Assembly: GCA_003021755.1 (NCBI GenBank)
Contig: PXQZ01000059.1
Location: 1 to 5,112 of the forward strand
Direction of reading: 5' to 3'
DNA length: 5,112 bases
Source: Halobacteriales archaeon QH_8_67_36
GTDB lineage: Archaea > Halobacteriota > Halobacteria > Halobacteriales > Haloarculaceae
Shown here in pieces: positions 1 to 4,203 of this stretch. Under the pieces are notes generated by a model. It saw only the letters and a program-made list of their open reading frames with translations. It searched no databases and had not been told where the DNA came from. The translations under genes were made by a program, and so were the position numbers. Each line of letters starts with the position of its first letter. Position 1 is the first letter of the stretch.

Positions 1-46
1 TGCCCGAGATGGACACCGCTTCGACGCGACTGGAAAATCCTGTCAT
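1..46 (-). CDS. N-terminus of a gene leaving the window, possibly a PLP-dependent aminotransferase (partial)
   Basis: Only 15 complete codons are visible, reading MTGFSSRVEAVSISG, and the frame is open to the window edge. A purine-rich GGAGGT lies directly against the ATG, too close to act as a normal Shine-Dalgarno site. A TATA-like ATAATT about 28 nt upstream instead suggests a leaderless transcript. The pattern F-S-x-R-V-x-x-V-S-I-S-G resembles the N-terminal arm of archaeal class I/II aminotransferases of the aspartate aminotransferase type, where it precedes the I-R-x-x-F segment. This is a memory-based resemblance over 15 residues, so the start is better supported than the product. The next codons beyond the edge would settle it. 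Confidence 0.45.
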   Translation of the reverse strand, partial: MTGFSSRVEAVSISG

Positions 47-70
47 ACCTCCTCTGGGGGCGCCCGGGCC

Positions 71-79
71 GATAATTCT
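71..79 (-). promoter_or_regulatory. TATA-like box for the gene at 1-46
   Basis: On the minus strand this reads AGAATTATC, an A/T-rich island in GC-rich surroundings, centred about 28 nt upstream of the ATG at 46. This is the spacing expected for a leaderless haloarchaeal promoter. Inferred from position and composition only. Confidence 0.45.
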
Positions 80-128
80 TCCCGAAACGGGTGGCGGCCT
101 GGACGTCGCGGCGGACAGCGCGGCCCGG

Positions 129-365
129 CTAAACGGTGTCCGTGGCGGAGACACGCTCGACGGCCCCATTGTGGTCGATCGTAACGGCCATCGCCAGCGC
201 GCATCGCCACCACGCTTCTGTCCAAATCCCGGCGTTCGGTGGGTACAACAGCGTCGTCGCGGGGGTCCCGCCGCTGACGCCGATAGGGTCGTCGAGCGCC
301 ACCGCACCTCCCAGCGGGTCGTGTTTCTCCGCGGGGATGTCGAGTTCGTCGGCGACGTACACCAT
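129..365 (-). CDS. Hypothetical protein of at least 78 aa; N-terminus uncertain
   Basis: I do not recognise the family. The minus-strand frame has clear coding character: third positions are dominated by G/C, acidic residues are common, and there are conserved-looking aromatic segments (YPPNAGIWTEAWW at about residues 42-54). There is no signal peptide or obvious membrane helix, so it is probably a soluble cytoplasmic protein. The first ATG is at 365, but the same frame stays protein-like upstream to about 401 (GNCHFEFDGAFAR) with no ATG, GTG or TTG before the in-frame stop at 441-443. The likely promoter, TAATTAT at 465-471, lies about 100 nt upstream of this ATG. Either the protein starts at 365 behind a long leader, or an N-terminal part in another frame has been separated from it by an indel (see findings). 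The three plus-strand and off-frame alternatives here are Ser/Ala/Arg-rich shadows. Confidence 0.65.
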   Translation of the reverse strand: MVYVADELDIPAEKHDPLGGAVALDDPIGVSGGTPATTLLYPPNAGIWTEAWWRCALAMAVTIDHNGAVERVSATDTV

Positions 366-464
366 CCGGGCGAAGGCCCCGTCGAATTCGAAATGGCAGT
401 TCCCCGTGTGCGGTTCTCGTGCCGTCCACGACGACCGCGTCTATCGTATGCGAACGGATCGACG

Positions 465-471
465 TAATTAT
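465..471 (-). promoter_or_regulatory. TATA-like box upstream of the 129-365 gene
   Basis: ATAATTA on the minus strand, within a short A/T-rich patch between the 53-aa gene and the hypothetical protein. Archaeal spacing would put the transcript start near 442. No start codon lies there in any frame. The nearest is a GTG at 429-427, in a different frame from the visible protein. Confidence 0.4.
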
Positions 472-496
472 GAACGCTGTCGGCCGTAACGCGGGC

Positions 497-658
497 CTAC
501 TCCTCCCGGCTCGCCGTCCGTAGCCGCTCGATGGCACTCTCCAGCCGTCGCAACGTCGCGTCGGCGTCGGTGTAGCCGCGGTCGTACTCCTCGTAGGCCG
601 AGTCGGCCTCCGAAAGGAACGCTTCGACTGCCGAACCGAGGTCGTCGGTGTCGCCCAT
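497..658 (-). CDS. Small acidic helical protein, 53 aa, unknown function
   Basis: The product begins MGDTDDLGSAVEAFLSEADS and ends in REE. It is strongly acidic and contains no Cys. It appears almost wholly alpha-helical: a first helix with a Tyr/Asp-rich segment (AYEEYDRGYTDAD), then an amphipathic stretch with leucines at heptad-like spacing (LRRLESAIERLRTA), suggesting a short coiled coil or helical hairpin. I chose the ATG at 658 over an upstream GTG at 697 because the extra 13 residues (MRGVFRPGVVPSA) are unlike the rest and that GTG overlaps the regulator's stop. The gene lies 35 nt downstream of the regulator stop with no Shine-Dalgarno site. It may be read through from the regulator or start leaderless from a weak TTTT element about 27 nt upstream. 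It resembles other short conserved haloarchaeal proteins in style, but I cannot name a family. Confidence 0.7.
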   Translation of the reverse strand: MGDTDDLGSAVEAFLSEADSAYEEYDRGYTDADATLRRLESAIERLRTASREE

Positions 659-693
659 AGCCGAAGGGACGACGCCGGGACGGAAAACCCCCC

Positions 694-1464
694 TCACTTG
701 GCCACGTTATAGCTCACCGACGCGTCCGTCAGGGCGTCGGTGACGCGGCTGATGGTGTCCTGGGTGGCGACGACGACGGCGTCCAGCCCCCGGGAGGCGG
801 CGTCGGCGGCCACCTCGCCCGGCGCGAAGTACGTCGTCGGTTCGACGCCGGCGTCCCGCAGCGCCGCGACGGCCTCGACGCCCGCCGCGGTGACGATGGG
901 AACGCCCTCGCAGGTCGATGCGACGTCCGCGCCCGACCCGCCGCCGCCCGTCCGGACCGTCGGGACCTGGACGACGCTGACGTGGCCCGGATCCAGATCG
1001 ATGACGCCCTCGAAGCCGGTGACGCCGACCACCTCGCCGGCGGCCGCGTCGGTCGTCGTGACGCCGGTGGCGCCGTCGCCCTCGTGGGGCCCGGCGCGGA
1101 GCAGCCCCGCCTCCAGCGACAGCGACACCGTCTCGCCCGTCTCGAAGTCGGCGTCCGCGATGGCGGCATCCTCCTGGACGCTGCCCAGCACGTCATCGGT
1201 GACGTGGTCGACGAACCGGCGCATGTCGGTGGCCGACTGGAACACCCAGTCGACGCCCTCCTTCGTGACGCGGTAGCGCGAGCGGCCCTCCTTCTCGACG
1301 AACTCCTCCTCGATCAGGTCCCGGATGTACTCGCTGACGGCCTGACTCGTCACGCCGACGGCCTCCGCGATCTCCCCCTGGCTCACCGCGGGCTGGCGGT
1401 CCGCTATCTCGACGAGGATGCGGAACCGCGTCGCGGAGCGCTTGTTCTCGAGGACATCGACCAT
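694..1464 (-). CDS. Winged-helix (MarR-like) transcriptional regulator with C-terminal putative sensor domain
   Basis: A 256-residue predicted DNA-binding regulator, presumably cytoplasmic. The N-terminal winged helix spans about residues 8-70. It has a first helix at RSATRFRILVEIA, the helix-turn-helix around SQGEIAEAVGVTSQAVSEYI (about 28-47), a continued recognition helix RDLIEEEFV, and a wing around EKEGRSRYRVTKEG. A helical linker with DMRRFVDHV follows. The remainder (about 95-256) is a non-HTH domain with alternating beta/alpha segments (VVGVTGFEGVIDL, VPIVTAAGVEAVAALRDAGV, LDAVVVATQDTI), consistent with ligand binding or dimerisation. The architecture matches the archaeal predicted-regulator group I recall as COG1497, but that assignment is from memory. 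The target is unknown, and autoregulation or control of the 53-aa neighbour is possible. The ATG at 1464 is supported by a TATA-like box 27 nt upstream and by the MVDVLENKRSATRF start. Confidence 0.85.
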   Translation of the reverse strand: MVDVLENKRSATRFRILVEIADRQPAVSQGEIAEAVGVTSQAVSEYIRDLIEEEFVEKEGRSRYRVTKEGVDWVFQSATDMRRFVDHVTDDVLGSVQEDAAIADADFETGETVSLSLEAGLLRAGPHEGDGATGVTTTDAAAGEVVGVTGFEGVIDLDPGHVSVVQVPTVRTGGGGSGADVASTCEGVPIVTAAGVEAVAALRDAGVEPTTYFAPGEVAADAASRGLDAVVVATQDTISRVTDALTDASVSYNVAK

Positions 1465-1486
1465 GCCCGTGAATCAGGCGTCACAG

Positions 1487-1495
1487 CATAAAAAG
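1487..1495 (-). promoter_or_regulatory. TATA box of the regulator gene
   Basis: On the minus strand this reads CTTTTTATG, centred about 27 nt upstream of the regulator's ATG, the spacing of a leaderless haloarchaeal promoter. The core is nearly symmetric in function (ATAAAAAG on the plus strand) and would place a rightward start near 1515-1517, so bidirectional use is conceivable. Confidence 0.6.
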
Positions 1496-1582
1496 ACCGC
1501 CGCCTAGAAACAGTGTGAGCAACGGTGGTTCCGGTTTCGAGTCGGGCCGCTACTATCGCTTCTGCGATGGAAAGATAGAAAG

Positions 1583-1604
1583 CCCCGACTGGTTCCGGTC
1601 GGGG
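1583..1604. repeat. Inverted repeat CCCCGAC / GTCGGGG
   Basis: A perfect 7-bp stem (1583-1589 with 1598-1604) around the loop TGGTTCCG; a T·G wobble can extend it. Read on the minus strand, it is followed by CTTTCTATCTTTCC, a pyrimidine-rich tail resembling an archaeal terminator. No gene is known to end there on that strand. Confidence 0.65.
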
Positions 1605-1675
1605 GACTCGCTGCGCCCTTCGCTCACGATGTTCGCTCCAGTGCTTGCATCGTCCGCCTTCCCGGAGCCAGCCAC

Positions 1676-1696
1676 CGGGAGAGCGAAGCTCTCCCG
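1676..1696. repeat. Perfect 9-bp hairpin with GAA loop
   Basis: CGGGAGAGC at 1676-1684 pairs without mismatch with GCTCTCCCG at 1688-1696, leaving only GAA as loop. An alternative pairing of CCGG at 1662-1665 with CCGG at 1675-1678 overlaps its left arm, so two mutually exclusive folds are possible. Confidence 0.75.
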
Positions 1697-1700
1697 AGCA

Positions 1701-1731
1701 GTCGGCGCACAGCGCCGACAACGCCCCTTTT
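1701..1731 (+). terminator. Hairpin plus T-tract, terminator-like
   Basis: GTCGGCGC at 1701-1708 pairs perfectly with GCGCCGAC at 1712-1719 around an ACA loop. ACGCCCC and four T residues then lead to 1731. It would act on rightward transcription through the hairpin-rich core. Archaeal termination depends mainly on T-tracts, so function is uncertain, and four Ts is weak. Confidence 0.4.
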
Positions 1732-1832
1732 AGTCCCGCCCATGCCGGCTGGCCAATCGTCTTCGGGTGGGCTTTCTGGCTGTGTATAATCGCCGGGGCC
1801 ACATTACCGGAGTCTGCTAGGTGCGTCAAGGG

Positions 1833-1838
1833 TTAGTA
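1833..1838 (+). promoter_or_regulatory. TATA-like box of the phosphoesterase gene
   Basis: TTAGTA centred about 26 nt upstream of the ATG at 1862, with no Shine-Dalgarno site in between. This is consistent with a leaderless transcript. Confidence 0.45.
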
Positions 1839-1861
1839 GCCAAAGCCCGGACCAGTCACCG

Positions 1862-2542
1862 ATGACACCGACGTACGACGGCCGGGCAGTGGTCCTCGGC
1901 GACACGCTCGTCGTCGCGGACTGCCACGTGGGCCGGGGGACCGGCGGGGAACTGGAGTTCCCGGTCGGTTCGGGGACCGATATGGTCGAGCGGTTCCGGG
2001 ACCGGGTCGAGCGTCACGCCCCCGAGGAAGTGGTCATAGCGGGAGACCTCCTGCACTCCTTCGGGACCGTGCCCGGGACGGTCGAGAACACCGTCGCGGG
2101 GCTGCAAGCGGCCTGTCGCGACGTGGGTACTCGCCTCGTCGTCACACCGGGGAACCACGACACGATGCTGGATTCTGTGTGGAACGGGCCGACCGAACGG
2201 GAGTACCGTGTCGGCGACACGCTGGTTCTGCACGGCCACGAGACGCCCGAGGGCGAGGCCGACCGCTACGTCGTGGGCCACGACCACCCGACCATCGAAA
2301 TCGAGGGGCAGCGTCGGCCCTGCTGTCTGGTCGGCGAGGGGCAGTACGGTGAGAGCGAGGTCGTAATGCTGCCGTCGTTCAACAGGCTGAACGCGGGCGT
2401 CCGCGTGAACGGGATGTCGGCGGGCGAGTTCCAGTCGCCGCTGGTGACCGACGCCGACCGTCTGTCCCCCGTTGTCTGGGACGAGGGCGCCCGTGAGAGC
2501 CGCGAGTTTCCGCCACTCGGTGAGCTTCGGCGGATGCTGTAG
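1862..2542 (+). CDS. Metallophosphoesterase, COG1407 (ICC-like) family
   Basis: A 226-residue calcineurin-type phosphoesterase, a dimetal hydrolase of phosphoester bonds that probably acts in the cytoplasm; substrate unknown. The signature blocks are present in order: D-x-H in VADCHVG (D20, H22), GDLLHSFG (G61, D62, H65), GNHD (N98, H99), LHGHE (H124, H126) and VGHDHP (H140, H142). The later LPSFNRLNAGV segment (about 170-180) is typical of the COG1407 branch rather than of general Icc phosphodiesterases. All expected metal ligands are intact and the length is normal, so it should be active. In many prokaryotes this family sits beside or is linked with an Lhr-type helicase, suggesting a nucleic-acid substrate. 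No helicase is in view here. The ATG at 1862 is preferred because of the TATA-like element 26 nt upstream and the typical distance to the D-x-H motif. Confidence 0.92.
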   Translation: MTPTYDGRAVVLGDTLVVADCHVGRGTGGELEFPVGSGTDMVERFRDRVERHAPEEVVIAGDLLHSFGTVPGTVENTVAGLQAACRDVGTRLVVTPGNHDTMLDSVWNGPTEREYRVGDTLVLHGHETPEGEADRYVVGHDHPTIEIEGQRRPCCLVGEGQYGESEVVMLPSFNRLNAGVRVNGMSAGEFQSPLVTDADRLSPVVWDEGARESREFPPLGELRRML

Positions 2543-2552
2543 CACGCGCCGG

Positions 2553-2580
2553 CCACCGGAGCGAAGACATCGGACGGTGG
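2553..2580. repeat. Short inverted repeat CCACCG / CGGTGG
   Basis: A 6-bp stem (2553-2558 with 2575-2580) around a 16-nt loop, 10 nt after the phosphoesterase stop. There is no T-tract, so it is not a convincing terminator. It may be chance in GC-rich sequence. Confidence 0.35.
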
Positions 2581-2597
2581 AAACAAGCCGGCAATGC

Positions 2598-2658
2598 ATC
2601 GGCAGTAGAACGGGGCCGTCTCGCCATCTCGGCCGGCACTGGCCCCGTCGTTGCCGAT
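2598..2658. repeat. Two-step hairpin in the spacer after the phosphoesterase
   Basis: Two nested perfect stems share one axis. The outer is ATCGGCA (2598-2604) with TGCCGAT (2652-2658). The inner is ACGGGGCC (2610-2617) with GGCCCCGT (2641-2648). They are separated by a small asymmetric internal loop, with a 23-nt GC-rich apical loop. Fifteen paired bases in a 61-nt span exceed what the neighbouring sequence shows. It could be a 3'-end structure of the phosphoesterase mRNA or an operator for the small gene downstream. No T-tract follows. Confidence 0.6.
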
Positions 2659-2679
2659 AGCTGTGCCGGGTTCGGTAGG

Positions 2680-2686
2680 TATTTGA
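2680..2686 (+). promoter_or_regulatory. TATA-like box of the small membrane-protein gene
   Basis: TATTTGA is centred about 27 nt upstream of the GTG at 2710. The spacing fits a leaderless transcript and supports this start codon. Confidence 0.5.
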
Positions 2687-2709
2687 GCTATCGCGGTGGA
2701 AGGGCGAAC

Positions 2710-2856
2710 GTGATTCAGACCGGACCGGCACTCGCGCTCATCGCGACGACACTCGTCTGTATCGTCTTGCTGTACTTTGCGACCATCAAGTACGTCTCGG
2801 AGGTCTTGGTGGACGACGAACACGAAGACCACGGCGATGGCGACCACGCGGCCTGA
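2710..2856 (+). CDS. Small single-pass membrane protein, 48 aa, with His/Asp-rich tail
   Basis: A GTG-started frame of 48 codons ending in TGA. A hydrophobic segment of about 20 residues (PALALIATTLVCIVLLYFAT, residues 6-25) forms one predicted transmembrane helix. It is followed by IKYVSEVLV and a very acidic, histidine-rich tail (DDEHEDHGDGDHAA, 35-48). With a short uncharged N-terminus and a single Lys after the helix, topology is uncertain; the acidic tail may face either side. The tail could bind divalent metal, but that is inference from composition. The family is not recognised; short proteins of this form are common and poorly annotated in haloarchaea. Support comes from a TATA-like box at leaderless spacing, G/C-rich third positions, and an end only 5 bp from the convergent flavoprotein stop. 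The GTG is the first sensible start, since the only in-frame alternative upstream is a TTG inside the TATA region. Confidence 0.7.
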   Translation: MIQTGPALALIATTLVCIVLLYFATIKYVSEVLVDDEHEDHGDGDHAA

Positions 2857-2861
2857 GCGTT

Positions 2862-4121
2862 TTACTGCAGTAGCTCCGCGGCGACGCGTCCGCTTTCCAG
2901 TGCACCCTGAATCGACGACCAGCGGGTGTAATCGCCGGCCAGCGCGACCGGTCCCTCGGGAGCGTCGGGGTCGGGCAGCGACTCCCGGAAACCCGGTGGC
3001 TGGGAAAACTGTGCCAGGCGGACGCGGTCCGTCCGCAGGAGTTCCAGCGCGTCGAAGCCGGCGGCGGGGTACCAGGCGGCGAGCGCGTCGGAGACGTCGG
3101 CAGCGAGCGTCTCGTCGTCCGCGTCCTGCTCCCCGAGGAAGGTCGCGCTGTACAACTCCATCCCCGGCGGAGCGTACGCCGGGGCGACCGCCGACAACGG
3201 CGCGACGGTGTTGGGCCGGTCGTCGGCAGCGTTGAGCACGATGCGCTTGCCCATGCTCGGGGCCTTGCTCGTCGGCAACGAGAAGTACTGCGTGACACAG
3301 CCCAGCGTCTCCGAGGGAACGGTGTCGGTACCGGTCAGGTCAGCGGCCGTCGCGGGGTCCGTCGCGACCACACACCCCGCGGCGGTGATTGTCTCGCCCG
3401 CCGTCTCGACGGTCACCTCGCCAGCGTCGGCCGCCACGTCGACGGCCTCGACGGGTCGGTCCGTCTCGATGGTCGCGCCGGCCGCCCGGGCCCGGTCGGC
3501 GAGCTGTTCGGGCATGGCCTGCATCCCGTCGGCGGGGACGAATATCTCGCCCTCGGAGAGCATCTTGTAGGTGTACTCGAAGACGGCGCTGTCGGTGGAG
3601 AGCGATCGGTCGAGCGTGATACCGCCGTAGAAGGGCGCTGCGAAGCGGTCGACGAACCGCTTCGAGAACCCCCGGTCGGCCAGATACTCCGCGATGGACT
3701 GGCCGCCGCCGTCGAGCAGCGTCTCGGGGTCCCTGTGTGCGAGTTCCCGCTGGAGTTTGAACACGCGGAGCTTGTCCGCCGTTCGGACGTCGCGGTTGAA
3801 CAGCGTATGCGGGGCCGCCGTCGGGTTGCGAAGCGGGTCCGACAGCACCGAACGGTGGTTCGGGCGGGCGATAGTCGCCCCCGGCGTGAACGGGCGGGGC
3901 GAGAGCGCCTCGACGTCGAGTTCCCGTTTGACGGCCGGATACGCCGAGAACAGCACCTGAAACCCACGGTCGAAGGTGTAGCCGTCCGCGTGGGCCGTTC
4001 GGACGCGGCCGCCCACCTGCTCGCTCGCTTCCAGTAGCGTAACCGCCCGTCCCGACTCGGCGAGGTGGCGGGCCGCGACCAGCCCGGCGAGGCCGCCACC
4101 GACGACCACGGCGTCTGTCAT
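2862..4121 (-). CDS. FAD-dependent oxidoreductase, amine-oxidase / phytoene-desaturase-like family
   Basis: A 419-residue flavoprotein. The N-terminal Rossmann dinucleotide-binding motif is GGGLAGL (residues 8-14), with the ribose-binding glutamate at the end of the second strand (LLEAS, E31) and the GG doublet motif VGGRVRT (36-42). A DRGFQVL segment follows, typical of a prokaryote/chloroplast subgroup of amine-oxidase-like proteins. The C-terminal FAD-contact block is ALAGDYTRW...GALESGRVAAELL (about 393-418). All FAD motifs are intact and the length is usual. The substrate cannot be read: relatives include protoporphyrinogen oxidase, carotenoid desaturases and monoamine oxidases, and no pathway gene is adjacent. 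There is no signal peptide or membrane helix, so it is probably cytosolic or peripheral. I start it at the ATG at 4121, because the 49 upstream in-frame residues carry no family sequence, cross the divergent promoter and overlap the neighbour. A TATA-like CTTCTATCA lies about 24 nt upstream. Confidence 0.9.
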   Translation of the reverse strand: MTDAVVVGGGLAGLVAARHLAESGRAVTLLEASEQVGGRVRTAHADGYTFDRGFQVLFSAYPAVKRELDVEALSPRPFTPGATIARPNHRSVLSDPLRNPTAAPHTLFNRDVRTADKLRVFKLQRELAHRDPETLLDGGGQSIAEYLADRGFSKRFVDRFAAPFYGGITLDRSLSTDSAVFEYTYKMLSEGEIFVPADGMQAMPEQLADRARAAGATIETDRPVEAVDVAADAGEVTVETAGETITAAGCVVATDPATAADLTGTDTVPSETLGCVTQYFSLPTSKAPSMGKRIVLNAADDRPNTVAPLSAVAPAYAPPGMELYSATFLGEQDADDETLAADVSDALAAWYPAAGFDALELLRTDRVRLAQFSQPPGFRESLPDPDAPEGPVALAGDYTRWSSIQGALESGRVAAELLQ

Positions 4122-4203
4122 GACCGACGGTTCGAACGCGTGATAGAAGAGCGTGCTGGAGTGGACCGCACGACACTTGGGAGTCCGCACCACAGTACCG
4201 TGT
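4122..4203. promoter_or_regulatory. Divergent promoter region between flavoprotein and threonine-synthase-like gene
   Basis: An 82-bp spacer. The leftward promoter is visible as CTTCTATCA on the minus strand (4141-4149), about 24 nt from the flavoprotein ATG. For the rightward gene I find no clear TATA box near the expected 4174-4180 (sequence CACTTGG) and no Shine-Dalgarno site. GTTCGAAC at 4130-4137 is a perfect 8-bp palindrome in the leftward leader or core promoter and could be a weak operator, or chance. Confidence 0.5.

Larger units (their letters stand above)
1496..1861. other. Gene-poor intergenic region with hairpin-rich core
   Basis: About 365 bp between the leftward regulator and the rightward phosphoesterase with no convincing protein gene. 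The core at about 1553-1731 carries at least five inverted repeats: ATCGC/GCGAT at 1555-1568, CCCCGAC/GTCGGGG at 1583-1604, ACGATG/CATCGT at 1626-1653, a 9-bp stem at 1676-1696 and an 8-bp stem at 1701-1719. CCCCTTTT at 1724-1731 follows the last. A 13-nt purine-rich mirror repeat, GAAAGATAGAAAG, lies at 1570-1582. This density of structure suggests either a dispersed haloarchaeal intergenic repeat or a structured RNA. The wording of the sequence feels like elements scattered through haloarchaeal genomes, but that is an impression, not a match. The right part (1735-1830) holds nothing I recognise. Confidence 0.55.

Noticed and set aside
659..697. Extension of the 53-aa protein to GTG 697
   Set aside because: It overlaps the regulator stop codon, adds a basic and hydrophobic segment unlike the acidic body, and has no Shine-Dalgarno site.
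740..1491. Long plus-strand frames antisense to the regulator
   Set aside because: Ser/Thr/Ala- and Arg/Asp-rich mirror frames, typical of antisense shadows in high-GC genes. The regulator's winged helix fixes the coding strand.
1515..1733. Plus-strand frame of 72 codons starting at GTG 1515, with an A/T box about 25 nt upstream
   Set aside because: The start context is good and the first 30 codons look passable, but the rest runs through perfect hairpins whose pairing explains the sequence better than coding. The composition becomes Arg/Ser/Pro-rich. I keep it only as a reason to consider a rightward transcript.
1500..1740. tRNA, RNase P RNA or SRP RNA in the hairpin region
   Set aside because: I could not build a cloverleaf with a T-loop and acceptor stem, and I saw none of the conserved core sequences expected for RNase P or SRP RNA.
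1742..1789. 15-codon frame (ATG 1742 to TAA 1789) after the T-tract
   Set aside because: Too short to support. The T-rich patch at 1728-1731 is too near to serve as its TATA box, and there is no ribosome-binding site.
1404..1829. Minus-strand frame of 141 codons crossing the intergenic region into the regulator
   Set aside because: It overlaps the regulator's N-terminus out of frame, crosses the regulator promoter and hairpins, and has the Ser/Arg/Cys/Trp-rich composition of a chance frame in GC-rich DNA.
1856..2731. Minus-strand frame of 291 codons antisense to the phosphoesterase
   Set aside because: The phosphoesterase frame holds every catalytic motif in order. The antisense frame is Arg/His/Val-rich with no recognisable domain.
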